Source: Nocardia brasiliensis NBRC 14402 | Lineage (GTDB): Bacteria; Actinomycetota; Actinomycetes; Mycobacteriales; Mycobacteriaceae | DNA length: 50,749 nt | Reading direction: 5' to 3' | Assembly (NCBI RefSeq): GCF_000308475.2 | Contig: NZ_BAFT02000031.1 | Location: 1-50,749 of the forward strand | In this document: piece by piece, positions 15,784 through 23,861 of the stretch | Layout of the letters: every line of letters begins with the position of its first letter | Position numbering within the stretch: the first letter of the stretch is position 1 | Program-made: the position numbers and the translations under genes | The notes under the pieces: model-generated | The model's database searches: none | Seen by the model: only the letters and a program-made list of their open reading frames with translations | What the model was told of the DNA's origin: nothing

Positions 15784-16260
15784 TCAGGCCCCGGTGGTGG
15801 AGCCGGGGCGGACGATCATCAGCACGGTGACGACCACCCACAGCACGTTGAAGATGCCGGTGTCCATGCCCAGGCGCCGGATCAGTGCCGGGGTCGTGGC
15901 AGGCAGATCGGCGAGGATCTTGCCTTGACCGGGCAGGATGAGCATGGCGAGCACCCCGGCGGCGGCCGCGGTCAAGCCGATGGAAACGATGAGCCACTTG
16001 TCGGTGAGCACGCCGAGGCTCAAGGCGGTGAGCGCGCCGAAGGTGGGAACCAGGATCCCGATGTAGGCGTAGACCCGGCAGATGCGATGCAGCGTCGCCA
16101 GTACGGCGGCGTCGCGATCGTTCGCGGGGCCGGCGAGGGCGCGGCGGGTGGTGGGCGCGAACATGCTCGCCGCGACCGTGACCGGCCCGACGGCGATGAT
16201 CACGGCCAGCACATGGACCGAAAGCAGGAACTTCGTCACAGCCGCGAGGTTAACGATCAT
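15784..16260 (-). CDS. Small integral membrane protein, DUF2269-like
   Basis: 158 residues from the ATG at 16260; a GTG at 16239 (TKFLLSVHVLAVI after it) is an equally possible start. Four hydrophobic segments are visible: FLLSVHVLAVIIAVGPVTV, a central pair around YAYIGILVPTFGALTALSLG and WLIVSIGLTAAAAGVLAML, and a C-terminal NVLWVVVTVLMIV. The LHVLA...VGP start resembles DUF2269-type proteins of unknown role. Divergent from the GlxA-type regulator, with which it shares a 132-bp control region, so it may be a target. Confidence 0.78.
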   Translation of the reverse strand: MIVNLAAVTKFLLSVHVLAVIIAVGPVTVAASMFAPTTRRALAGPANDRDAAVLATLHRICRVYAYIGILVPTFGALTALSLGVLTDKWLIVSIGLTAAAAGVLAMLILPGQGKILADLPATTPALIRRLGMDTGIFNVLWVVVTVLMIVRPGSTTGA

Positions 16261-16307
16261 CGAGCCGAAGCGAAATAGGCGAAACGGCCATACACCGGTC
16301 GATTCCC

Positions 16308-16362
16308 GCCAATAGCTCTGACGTCGTAGTTTGCAGAAGATGTACTGCTCATGGCTATTGGC
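16308..16362. promoter_or_regulatory. Spaced inverted repeat in the divergent control region
   Basis: GCCAATAGC at 16308-16316 and its exact inverse GCTATTGGC at 16354-16362 lie 46 bp apart, centre to centre. They sit between the membrane protein gene and the GlxA-type regulator. An operator for the regulator is plausible. Confidence 0.42.
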
Positions 16363-16392
16363 TGGAATCCGGGTGCGCCCTATTCTGAAGCC

Positions 16393-17349
16393 ATGCATGT
16401 CGTAGCCGTCCTGGCGCTGGACAAGGTCATTCCGTCCGACCTCGCGACGCCGGTCGATGTGTTCGGCGGCGCTCGACTGCCCGACGGGCGGATGGCCTAT
16501 CGGGTGCGGGTCTGCGGTGTCACCCCCACCGTCGACGCGGGCGCGTTCACGCTGCATCCGCCCTACGATCTCACCGCGCTGGCCGAAGCCGACACCATCA
16601 TTGTGCCCGGCCGGGCCGAGCCCGAGCGGCCCGTGCCGGACGAGGTGCTCGACGCGCTGCGGCAGGCGGCGGCCGCGGGCACCAGGATCGCGTCCATCTG
16701 CGTGGGCGCGTTCGTGCTCGCCGCGACCGGCCTGCTCGACGGGCAGCGGGCGACCACGCACTGGATCGCCGCGACGCAGTTCGCCGCCCGCTATCCCGAG
16801 ATCGACCTCGATCCGGACGTGCTCTACGTGGACAACGGTCAGCTGCTCACCTCGGCGGGCGCCGCGGCGGGAATCGACCTGTGCCTGCACATGATTCGGC
16901 GCGACCACGGTTCCGCGGTGGCCGCCGACACCGCGCGGCTGTCGGTGGTGCCGCTGGAACGTGAAGGGGGGCAGGCGCAATTCATCGTGCACGACCAGCC
17001 GCCGACCCCGCGTGGCTGTTCGCTGGAACCGGTGATGCAGTGGATGCGGGACAATTCCGCGAGGGATCTGACCCTCGACGACATCGCCGCGCACGCCAAA
17101 CTCAGCACCCGCACCCTGAACCGGCATTTCCGCGAGCAGGTCGGCACCACGCCGCTGCAATGGTTGCTGCGGGCCAGGATTCGGCAGGCGCAGTATCTGC
17201 TGGAGTCCACCGGTCACCCGGTGGACCGGATCGCCGGGCAGGTCGGGTTCGGCTCGCCGACCGCCTTCCGGGACCGATTCAAGCGCGTGGTCGGCACCAC
17301 TCCGCAGAGCTATCGTGCGGCGTTCCACGGCGCCGGGGTCGGCAACTGA
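16393..17349 (+). CDS. GlxA-family transcriptional regulator (DJ-1/PfpI domain plus AraC HTH)
   Basis: 318 residues from the ATG at 16393. The N-terminal 190 residues form a class-I glutamine-amidotransferase-like DJ-1/PfpI domain with a nucleophile-elbow cysteine at residue 103 (ASICVGAFVLA). The C-terminal 100 residues carry two AraC helix-turn-helix units (LDDIAAHAKLSTRTLNRHF; VDRIAGQVGFGSPTAFRDRF, ending VVGTTPQSYR). GlxA-type proteins sense amino acids or quaternary amines, among other ligands. The ligand here is unknown. The most likely target is the divergent membrane protein. Confidence 0.93.
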   Translation: MHVVAVLALDKVIPSDLATPVDVFGGARLPDGRMAYRVRVCGVTPTVDAGAFTLHPPYDLTALAEADTIIVPGRAEPERPVPDEVLDALRQAAAAGTRIASICVGAFVLAATGLLDGQRATTHWIAATQFAARYPEIDLDPDVLYVDNGQLLTSAGAAAGIDLCLHMIRRDHGSAVAADTARLSVVPLEREGGQAQFIVHDQPPTPRGCSLEPVMQWMRDNSARDLTLDDIAAHAKLSTRTLNRHFREQVGTTPLQWLLRARIRQAQYLLESTGHPVDRIAGQVGFGSPTAFRDRFKRVVGTTPQSYRAAFHGAGVGN

Positions 17350-17452
17350 ACCCGGCGAAATGCATGTCACGTCAAAACGGAGCTTTGTTCTCCGTTTCTC
17401 GATAGGATCGGTTCGTTCATCCTGATCCACCATCGAGGCAAGGGGCAGGTTC

Positions 17453-18163
17453 ATGACCGAGAGTGAGGCACCATCCGGGCTCGACCCGGCCGACATTGAT
17501 TTCGAGCAGGCCTACCGGAGCGGAACCCTCGTCGAGGGCGCCGTGATGGATCGGCTGCCCTGGGAGATAGATCGCCCGCAACCACTGCTCGTGGAGTTCG
17601 AGCGCAGCGGCCGGGTCACCGGCGATGTGCTCGACATCGGTTGTGGCCCAGGGGATACCGCCATCTATCTGGCCGGACTCGGCTATCGGGTGACGGGCCT
17701 GGACTTCGCGCCGACCGCCATCGGGAAGGCCCGCGCGCGGGCCGCCGAGCGCGACGTGACGGTGGCCTTCGCCGTCGCGGACGCCACCGAACTCGGCGGG
17801 TACGACAACCGATTCGACACCGTGGTCAGCAGCGCGCTCGCGCACTGTCTCGACCCCGAGCAGCGCAAAGCGCATGTGGCAGCACTGCATCGGGTGATGC
17901 GGCCCGGCGCGCGGCTGTTCCAGCTCTGCTTCTCGGAAGGGCCGCACAGTGCCGGCTACGCGCCCTACGCGGTCGGCGAAGACGAGTTGCGAGGGGCTTT
18001 CGCCGCGCCGGACTGGCGACTCATCGAGCTGCGACCCGGCAAGTTGACCGCGATCAAACCGCCGCCGGCGTTCCAGGAGTTGCTGCAGGGCATGCCGCTC
18101 GAACTGGACGCGGACGGTCATCTGTTGCTGCCGGTCTGGGTGCTGGAAGCCGAACGGATCTGA
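17453..18163 (+). CDS. Class I SAM-dependent methyltransferase
   Basis: 236 residues. SAM-binding motif I is VLDIGCGPGDTA at residues 59-70, the acidic end of strand beta2 follows as VTGLDFAP, and motif II/III regions (VADATELGGYDNRFDTVVSS, then LHRVMRPGARLFQLCFSE) are intact. The fold is a single Rossmann domain of the Methyltransf_25/11 type. The N-terminal WEIDRPQP segment is common to a group of actinobacterial small-molecule methyltransferases that includes thiopurine-methyltransferase-like enzymes. The acceptor is unknown. A ribosome site (AGGGGCAGG) precedes the ATG. Confidence 0.92.
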   Translation: MTESEAPSGLDPADIDFEQAYRSGTLVEGAVMDRLPWEIDRPQPLLVEFERSGRVTGDVLDIGCGPGDTAIYLAGLGYRVTGLDFAPTAIGKARARAAERDVTVAFAVADATELGGYDNRFDTVVSSALAHCLDPEQRKAHVAALHRVMRPGARLFQLCFSEGPHSAGYAPYAVGEDELRGAFAAPDWRLIELRPGKLTAIKPPPAFQELLQGMPLELDADGHLLLPVWVLEAERI

Positions 18164-18245
18164 GCCGATGCGCTGACCGATGATTTTCCGCGCACCGCAC
18201 CGTCGGATCAGGCAACGTACTCACCACTGATCCAGGAGTTGGGCG

Positions 18246-18860
18246 ATGAGAAAAATCACCGCAGGTCTGTTCATGTCACTCGACGGCGTCATCGACAACC
18301 CGCAGGACTGGCACTTCCCGTACTTCAACGACGAGATGGGCGTTGCGGTCAACGCCCAGCTCGGCGCCGCCGACACCCTGCTGCTCGGACGCAACACCTA
18401 CGAGGGCTTCGCGGGCGCCTGGCCGGATCGGGAGGCCGCGGGCGGCGAGGACGCGGCCTTCGCGAAGGTGCTCGGCGACGCGCGCAAGGTCGTCGTCTCG
18501 CACCAGGATCTGGAGTTCACCTGGCGTAATTCCGAGGTGTTGCAGGGTGGTCTGATCGAGGGCGTGACCGCGTTGAAGAACGAGCCCGGTGGCGATATCG
18601 GCATGAGCGGTTCGGTCTCGGTCGTGCTCCAGTTGCTCGAAGCCGGACTGCTGGATGAATTGCACCTGCTGGTGCACCCGATCGTCGTGGGCAAGGGCGC
18701 TCGGCTGTTCCCGGACCGCGAATCGACGCTGCCGCTGCGGCTGCTCTCCTCGCAGACGTTCGAGACCGGTGTGCTCAACCTGATCTACACCCGCGACGAG
18801 GCGGCCACCACCGCCACCTACGACGACGCGAAAGTGCATCTGCCCGAGGCGGATCAGTAG
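18246..18860 (+). CDS. Dihydrofolate reductase family protein (RibD C-terminal type)
   Basis: 204 residues. It opens KITAGLFMSLDGVIDNPQDW, the signature of RibD C-terminal/bacterial bifunctional deaminase-reductase-like proteins. LLLGRNTYEGFAGAWP follows, and GDIGMSGSVSVVLQLLEAGLLDELHLLVHPIVVGKGARLF is present in two adjoining blocks. These form the NADPH-binding alpha/beta fold. Stand-alone members are common in actinobacteria and are not true folate or riboflavin enzymes; the substrate is unknown. The 3' end overlaps the convergent SGNH hydrolase by seven bases. Confidence 0.92.
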   Translation: MRKITAGLFMSLDGVIDNPQDWHFPYFNDEMGVAVNAQLGAADTLLLGRNTYEGFAGAWPDREAAGGEDAAFAKVLGDARKVVVSHQDLEFTWRNSEVLQGGLIEGVTALKNEPGGDIGMSGSVSVVLQLLEAGLLDELHLLVHPIVVGKGARLFPDRESTLPLRLLSSQTFETGVLNLIYTRDEAATTATYDDAKVHLPEADQ

Positions 18861-19543
18861 TCGCGTCGCTGGGCGGGGGTGTCGAGCAGGTGTGCGAGCT
18901 GCTTGACCACCTCCGCCGCCAGGACCGCCTGTCCGGCCGCGGAGAAATGAATCCGGTCCGCGCTCAACAGATTCGGGCGGTCGTTGAGCGGGTGCTCCCA
19001 GCAATCGACTACGGCGACATCGTATTCCGCGGCCAATGAGCGGGTGAGGTCGTTGAGCCTGCGGACGCGGTCGGTCCAATCCGGAAAGACCGGCACCACA
19101 TAGGCTCTGCCGAGGGTGAAGACCGTCATCGTGGCCCCGGTGCGCGCACCGAGTCGATACATATCGCGTAGCTGCTGCTCGATCTCGCCGAAATCCGGTG
19201 TGCGGCGGACGATATCGTTGGCGCCGCTGGACAGGTGCAGTAGGTCCGGGCCGAATTCCAGCAGTCGATCCGCTTGGTGCCGGACGACCTCCGCGGTGGT
19301 CGCGCCGACTACGCCGGTATTGAGATACGCGAGATCGGGCCGCACCCGGCGCAGCACGTCGGCGACGCGATCGGCCCAGCCGAGGGTCGCGTAGCCGGGG
19401 CTGGGGTCGCCGGTGCCCACCGACAGGCTGTCCCCGATCACCGCGAAGCGCCGCCAGGGGGAGTCGTAGAGCAGGGCCGCGGCCTCCAGTGAGGGAAGGC
19501 AGAAGGGGTCGGTCTCTTCGGTGGTGGGGTACGCCACGGTCAT
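18854..19543 (-). CDS. SGNH/GDSL-type hydrolase
   Basis: 229 residues from the ATG at 19543. Catalytic blocks are in order: Ser39 in VIGDSLSVG, Asn109-Asp110 in SSGANDIV, and Asp196/His199 in SADRIHFS. The oxyanion Gly is in the NTGVVGAT block. No signal peptide is present, so the esterase is cytoplasmic. It is preceded on the same strand by the MarR gene (38-bp gap) and may be cotranscribed with it, or started from the small promoter region that contains the ATACG-N6-CGTAT repeat. Confidence 0.92.
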   Translation of the reverse strand: MTVAYPTTEETDPFCLPSLEAAALLYDSPWRRFAVIGDSLSVGTGDPSPGYATLGWADRVADVLRRVRPDLAYLNTGVVGATTAEVVRHQADRLLEFGPDLLHLSSGANDIVRRTPDFGEIEQQLRDMYRLGARTGATMTVFTLGRAYVVPVFPDWTDRVRRLNDLTRSLAAEYDVAVVDCWEHPLNDRPNLLSADRIHFSAAGQAVLAAEVVKQLAHLLDTPAQRRDY

Positions 19544-19552
19544 GAACAAACA

Positions 19553-19568
19553 ATACGTTCGACCGTAT
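19553..19568. promoter_or_regulatory. Inverted repeat before the SGNH hydrolase gene
   Basis: ATACG-TTCGAC-CGTAT, nearly extendable to ACA(A)TACG/CGTATGT, is A/T-rich against its surroundings. It lies ten bases upstream of the hydrolase ATG and is TetR-operator-like in form. Confidence 0.4.
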
Positions 19569-19581
19569 GTCTAATCAAGTG

Positions 19582-20016
19582 TCAGTCTTCGGCGGCCATG
19601 GCCTGGAGCAGATCGCGCAGTGCGCGCTGCTGGGTGGCGGTCAGTGAGGTCAGCGGCGAGTCCGTATTGAGCAACTCGACCGCGACCGCCCGTTGCCGAG
19701 TGCCCGCCGGGGTCAGCACGATCTGTTTGGCGCGCCGGTCGCTCGGGTGCGGCTCGCGGCGGATCAGTTCCTGTTCCTCGAGCCGGTCCAGGACGAAGGT
19801 CGCATTGGACGGCTCGCACGACATCCGAGTGGCGAGCTCGCGTGCGGTGATCGGCTCCGACAGTTCGCGCAGGGCGATGACCTGGGACGGCGTCAGGTCC
19901 AACTGCTCGGCGACGCGGCGGACGTGCTGGTCGAGGCGGTGGGTGAAGCGGTGCACGAGTTTGCAGACGTCCCGGTCGAGCTCGGTCTCCACGGGCGGCG
20001 GGGGTCGGCGCTTCAT
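19582..20016 (-). CDS. MarR family transcriptional regulator
   Basis: 144 residues from the ATG at 20016 (MKRRPPPP); an ATG at 20037 would add seven residues. The winged-helix core is evident: LDLTPSQVIALRELSEPITA, the recognition region ELATRMSCEPSNATFVLDRLEEQELI, and the wing RREPHPSDRRAKQIVLTPAG. The DxRxK-type wing motif is canonical. It is divergent from the MFS exporter across a spacer packed with GTTCGAAC palindromes, so it very probably represses that exporter in response to a small ligand, and probably itself. Confidence 0.92.
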   Translation of the reverse strand: MKRRPPPPVETELDRDVCKLVHRFTHRLDQHVRRVAEQLDLTPSQVIALRELSEPITARELATRMSCEPSNATFVLDRLEEQELIRREPHPSDRRAKQIVLTPAGTRQRAVAVELLNTDSPLTSLTATQQRALRDLLQAMAAED

Positions 20017-20038
20017 TGCTCCGAGTCTAGCGCGCATC

Positions 20039-20086
20039 GTTCGAACTGTGATAGTTCTAGTTCATATCATTTGAGTTCGAACTATC
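20039..20086. promoter_or_regulatory. MarR operator cluster between MarR and MFS genes
   Basis: Two copies of GTTCGAAC (20039-20046 and 20075-20082, the second within AGTTCGAACT) are interleaved with GAACT-N5-AGTTC (20043-20057). They also overlap an exact 8-bp inverted pair, GATAGTTC/GAACTATC (20050-20057 and 20079-20086). The region is unusually A/T-rich. Confidence 0.6.
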
Positions 20087-20099
20087 TGAGGATGCTCTG

Positions 20100-21278
20100 A
20101 TGCGCCCTGCTGTCCTGTCCCTGATGTTGGTGGTGTTCGGTCTGACGACCGGGGAATTCGTGATCGCCGGGATCCTGCCGGAAGTGTCCGGCGGACTAGC
20201 GGTTTCGGTGCCCGCCGCCGGCATGCTGGTGACCGCCTACGCGATCGGCATGATCGTCGGCGGGCCGGTGGTGACCCTGCTGACCGCGCGGATGTCGCGC
20301 AGGCGGCTCGTCGCCGGGCTGGTCGTGTTCGCGATATTCGCCAACACGGGTTCGGCCCTGGCGCCGAATTACCCTGTGCTGCTGGCGATGCGGGCGGCCG
20401 CCGGGCTGATCGTCGCCACCTTCTTCGCGGTCGCGATCGCCACCGCGGTGTCGACGGCCGAGCCCGGGAAAGAAGCCACCGCGGTCGCCCGGGTAGCGCT
20501 CGGATTGAACCTCGGGATCGTGCTCGGCACGCCGATCGGCGCGCTGATCGGCCAAAGTTTCGGCTGGCGAGCCACTTTCGTCGCGGTGGCATTGTGTGTG
20601 GGTCTCGCCTTGCCGGTGGTGCTGCGGTACCTGCCGGACGCGCCCGGTACCGCCGCCGAATCGGTACTCGGGGAGTTGCGCGTGTTCGGCGACCGGGCGG
20701 TCTGGTCGGCAATCGCGTTGACGGTGCTCGGGAATATCGGTGTGGTCACCGTTTTCACCTTCATCACACCGCTGCTCACCGATTTCAGTGGATTCGGCAC
20801 GGGGGCGGTGCCGGTCCTGCTGCTGGTGTACGGCGCCGGCGCGGTCGTCGGCAATCAGGTGGGCGGATGGCTCGCCGATCGCACCCGGACGGCGGTGGCG
20901 AGATTGCTCGCGGTGCTCGCCGTGGCGCTGTTGCTGTTCTGGGCGCTCGGCGGCAACCGAATCGCCGCGGTGGTAATGACTTTCGTGATCGGTGCGCTCG
21001 CGTTCGCGATCGTTCCCGGCATGCAGACCCGGGTGATCACGGCGGCCGCCGCCGCGCCGACCCTGGCCGTCGCGGTGAATGCCTCCGGCTTCCAGCTGGC
21101 GGCCGCCGGTGCGGGGCGGTTGGGAGGCTGGGTGCTCGGCGACGGCTCGGGTCTGCGGGCGATCCCCCTCGTGGGCGCGGCGCTGACGCTGGCGGGCCTG
21201 GCCTTCGCGCTCGTGCTGCTGTGGCGGGACCGCGAACAGGTCGGCGAGCCCGCGCCGGAGCCGGCCGAGAAGCGTTAA
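20100..21278 (+). CDS. MFS transporter, arabinose-efflux/Cmx-type drug exporter
   Basis: 392 residues with twelve hydrophobic segments and no signal peptide. FGLTTGEFVIAGILPEV in the first helix and the motif-A equivalent LLTARMSRRRLV between helices 2 and 3 place it with the DHA1 exporters of the YdhP/Cmx group. ALGLNLGIVLGTPIGALIGQ is motif C, which marks antiporters that export. Proton-driven efflux of an unknown drug or metabolite is expected. A TGAGGA site precedes the ATG. Its stop overlaps that of the convergent alpha/beta hydrolase by four bases. Confidence 0.92.
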   Translation: MRPAVLSLMLVVFGLTTGEFVIAGILPEVSGGLAVSVPAAGMLVTAYAIGMIVGGPVVTLLTARMSRRRLVAGLVVFAIFANTGSALAPNYPVLLAMRAAAGLIVATFFAVAIATAVSTAEPGKEATAVARVALGLNLGIVLGTPIGALIGQSFGWRATFVAVALCVGLALPVVLRYLPDAPGTAAESVLGELRVFGDRAVWSAIALTVLGNIGVVTVFTFITPLLTDFSGFGTGAVPVLLLVYGAGAVVGNQVGGWLADRTRTAVARLLAVLAVALLLFWALGGNRIAAVVMTFVIGALAFAIVPGMQTRVITAAAAAPTLAVAVNASGFQLAAAGAGRLGGWVLGDGSGLRAIPLVGAALTLAGLAFALVLLWRDREQVGEPAPEPAEKR

Positions 21279-22198
21279 GCGGTCAGTGCTTTCGCGACGA
21301 TGCCGCCCGTGATCGCCTTCGTCAGGTAGTGCGTCGAGTCGTGCGGACTCGCGCCGTTGTCCAGTGGTTCCTCGGTGACCGGCACTACCCCGGCGCCGGG
21401 GAACGGCGGGAAGAACGGGGTGAGATCGAGATGCGCGGCGACCAGATCGTCGCGGTCCACCAGATTATGCCAAGCCGCAACGGCTTTCGGGACCGTGGCG
21501 GGTTGCGGGCGGAGCCGCTCGTAGATGACGGTGCGCAGGCCGAGCGGGGAACCCATGGTCAGCAGGGTCACCTCCTGGTCGACGCGATGCAGCGCCTCGT
21601 AGGCGACGACCGAGCCGAGCGAGTGCGCGACAACCAGTTCGGTCTCCGGCCCGACCTGCGCGAGCACCTGCTGTTGCGCGTACTCGCGCACGTTCTCGTC
21701 GGTGAAATAGCGGGCCACCTGGGACAGGGCGCGCACCACGAACTTCTCCGCGAGCCCGATGCCGAACGGCGCGAACCAGCGCAGCCGCACCAAGGCGTTG
21801 AGTGCCGGGCGCAGCGCGGCTTTGGCGCCCTGCGCCTTGGCCTCCGGCGGCACCACCGCGGTCAGGCGCTGCGCGGTCAGCCGATCCCGCTGGTCGCCCG
21901 CGTGCTCGGCGGCCGTCGCCAACCAGAGTTCGGCGAGCTGCTCCATCAGCTCGAGTTGCTCGTCGTCGAGATCGCCGACGGCGCCGCCCTGCGCTCCCTC
22001 GGCCAAGAACTGATTGCCGTAGAACGCCATCCTGGTCGAGATGTCACCCGGTCTGCCGTTGCGCCACAGGCGATCGGCGAGTTCCAGGTCGCCGTGGTTG
22101 CGTACTCCGCCCGCGAGGCCGGGCAACCACTGGGCCTCCAGCGTGTCGGCCGACGCCTGCTCCTGGGCGATGCCGTGTACGAGGACGATCGTTGCCAA
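21275..22198 (-). CDS. Alpha/beta hydrolase (PGAP1/lipase-like)
   Basis: 307 residues from a TTG at 22198 with a strong GGAGGAAAGGGG site upstream. The N-terminal strand IVLVHGIAQ provides the oxyanion region. The nucleophile is Ser193 in VVAHSLGSVVAYEAL. An acidic residue lies around NLVDRDDLVA, and a C-terminal His occurs in SPHDSTHYL. A long helical insertion (residues 60-170) separates the first strand from the nucleophile. The family is common in actinobacteria and often fused or linked to effector-type proteins, but this copy stands alone. Substrate unknown. Confidence 0.88.
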   Translation of the reverse strand: MATIVLVHGIAQEQASADTLEAQWLPGLAGGVRNHGDLELADRLWRNGRPGDISTRMAFYGNQFLAEGAQGGAVGDLDDEQLELMEQLAELWLATAAEHAGDQRDRLTAQRLTAVVPPEAKAQGAKAALRPALNALVRLRWFAPFGIGLAEKFVVRALSQVARYFTDENVREYAQQQVLAQVGPETELVVAHSLGSVVAYEALHRVDQEVTLLTMGSPLGLRTVIYERLRPQPATVPKAVAAWHNLVDRDDLVAAHLDLTPFFPPFPGAGVVPVTEEPLDNGASPHDSTHYLTKAITGGIVAKALTA

Positions 22199-22275
22199 CG
22201 TCCCACCCCTTTCCTCCGGCCGTGCGGCCTGCGACGTTGTCCGCGGTTATTGTCCCGCATCAGCGGGCGCCGAGT

Positions 22276-22821
22276 TCAGCTCTCGCGCCACTTGATCGAG
22301 CACCCCATGCTCGGCCGGTGTGGTTCCGGTACCGGCGCGGCATCCAGGACCGTTTCGATGGCGGACCGCAATTCCTTGCCGGTCACCGGCTTTCCGTTGC
22401 CCGGGGTGGATTCGTCTAGCGCGCCGCGGTAGGCCAGCGTCAGGTGCGCGTCGTAGAGAAAGAAGTCCGGCGTGCACGCGGCGCGGAAGGCGCGGCCGAC
22501 CTGCTGTGTCTCATCGATGAGATAGGGAAACGTCCACCCCGCCCGAATCGCCTGGTCGCGCAACCCGATCGGGGCGTCGTCCGGGGAAATTCCGGCATCG
22601 TTGCTACAGATCGCCACCGCGGGCATGGGCAGCGAATCCACCACCTCGCCCAGCACCGACTCGACATGCCTGACGTACGGACAGTGATTGGACGCGAACA
22701 TCACCAGCAACCCCGGCCCCCCGACGAAATCCGCCCGCGAATACACCCGCCGATCGAGATCCGGCAGCACGAAATCCGGCGCCGGCGTACCGAGAGGAAC
22801 CATGAACGATGCAAGCGCCAT
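22276..22821 (-). CDS. Thioredoxin-fold peroxiredoxin-like (AhpC/TSA) protein
   Basis: 181 residues from the ATG at 22821, nine bases after GGAAGG. The fold is redoxin type: PLGTPAPDFVLPDLDRRVYS, then LLVMFASNHCPYVRHVE with a single Cys in the NHCPY motif, and ACTPDFFLYDAHLTLAYRGA near the end. NHCPYV is the signature of a peroxiredoxin-like subgroup in which the position of the second CxxC cysteine is Tyr/Val, so a one-Cys thiol reaction or a chaperone-like role is possible. Followed downstream by an unrelated gene. Confidence 0.9.
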   Translation of the reverse strand: MALASFMVPLGTPAPDFVLPDLDRRVYSRADFVGGPGLLVMFASNHCPYVRHVESVLGEVVDSLPMPAVAICSNDAGISPDDAPIGLRDQAIRAGWTFPYLIDETQQVGRAFRAACTPDFFLYDAHLTLAYRGALDESTPGNGKPVTGKELRSAIETVLDAAPVPEPHRPSMGCSIKWRES

Positions 22822-22914
22822 AGCGCCATGCCTTCCGTCGGGATCGAAGACGCCCCGAGCATAATCCCGCCACCCCTTACCCGCCCCCCAATTCAATCCC
22901 CCGACAGCCGCGCT

Positions 22915-23853
22915 CTACTCGGTCGCGAGGTCGGAGGGGTTGGTGTTTGCGCCGCAGAGGATGACGCAGACTTTTTCGTGGGGGGCGGGGGTGTAGGCGG
23001 TGGGGTGGAGGGCGGCCAGGGCGGTGGCGGCGCCGTGTTCTACGGCGAGCCGGTGGTCTTCCCAGAGGGTGCGGCGGGTGGCGATGATGGTTTCGTCGTC
23101 TACCAGGATCGAGTCGACGCGGTAGTGCTGGGCGGCGTGCAGGGCCAAGGCGGTGGCGCGGCGGGCGCCGAGGGAGTCGGCGGCGATCGACTCGACCGGG
23201 ACGTCGACCAGGTGGCCGGCCTCGACGGCGGCGTGCAGCGCTCGGCAGTCCCGTGGCTCGACGGCGACCGTGCGGATACCGTAATGGTCTGCGGCGGTGG
23301 CGATTCCGGCGAACAATCCGCCGCCGCCGACCGCGACCACGACGGTGTCGAGGTCGGGCATCCGCTGCTGGATCTCTTCCATGAGGGTGCCTGCCCCCGC
23401 GGCGATGAACGGATGGTCGTAGGCGTGGGACAGCAGTGCGCCGGTCGAGGCCGCGAAGTCCTGGCTCGCCGCCAGCGCGTCCGCGTACTGTGTGCCGACC
23501 AGATGCACTGTGGCGCCATAGGAATGCAGCCGTCGCACCTTCACCTCCGGCGCAGTGGCGGGCAGGAACACGGTGGCTTCGACACCCTGCGTCCGGGCCG
23601 CCCACGCACAGGCGAGCCCGGCGTTACCGCCAGAGGCGATCGTCACGCCCGCCGCGGGCAGGGTGCCGTTCTCCTGGTGTGCCAGTAGGAAATTCAGCGC
23701 GCCCCGAACCTTGAAGCTGCCGGTGTGCTGGAGCAGTTCCAGTGCGAACCACAGATTCCCCGCACCGTCACCGGCGGGCGCGAGGGTGATCGGCCGCACC
23801 CGGTGCGCCACCCGCGCGACGGCGGCCTTGATATCGGTGTGGCCGAGTTCCAT
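22915..23853 (-). CDS. Serine/threonine dehydratase-like PLP enzyme
   Basis: 312 residues. It is a fold-type II PLP enzyme: Lys48 in HTGSFKVRGAL forms the Schiff base, ASGGNAGLACAWAA binds the substrate carboxylate, and VVAVGGGGLFAGIATA holds the phosphate. There is no C-terminal ACT regulatory domain, so it resembles catabolic serine/threonine dehydratases. Start ATG lies five bases behind GAGGAG. It follows the DUF2156 gene by eight bases and is probably cotranscribed with it. Confidence 0.93.
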   Translation of the reverse strand: MELGHTDIKAAVARVAHRVRPITLAPAGDGAGNLWFALELLQHTGSFKVRGALNFLLAHQENGTLPAAGVTIASGGNAGLACAWAARTQGVEATVFLPATAPEVKVRRLHSYGATVHLVGTQYADALAASQDFAASTGALLSHAYDHPFIAAGAGTLMEEIQQRMPDLDTVVVAVGGGGLFAGIATAADHYGIRTVAVEPRDCRALHAAVEAGHLVDVPVESIAADSLGARRATALALHAAQHYRVDSILVDDETIIATRRTLWEDHRLAVEHGAATALAALHPTAYTPAPHEKVCVILCGANTNPSDLATE

Positions 23854-23861
23854 TGTGCTCC

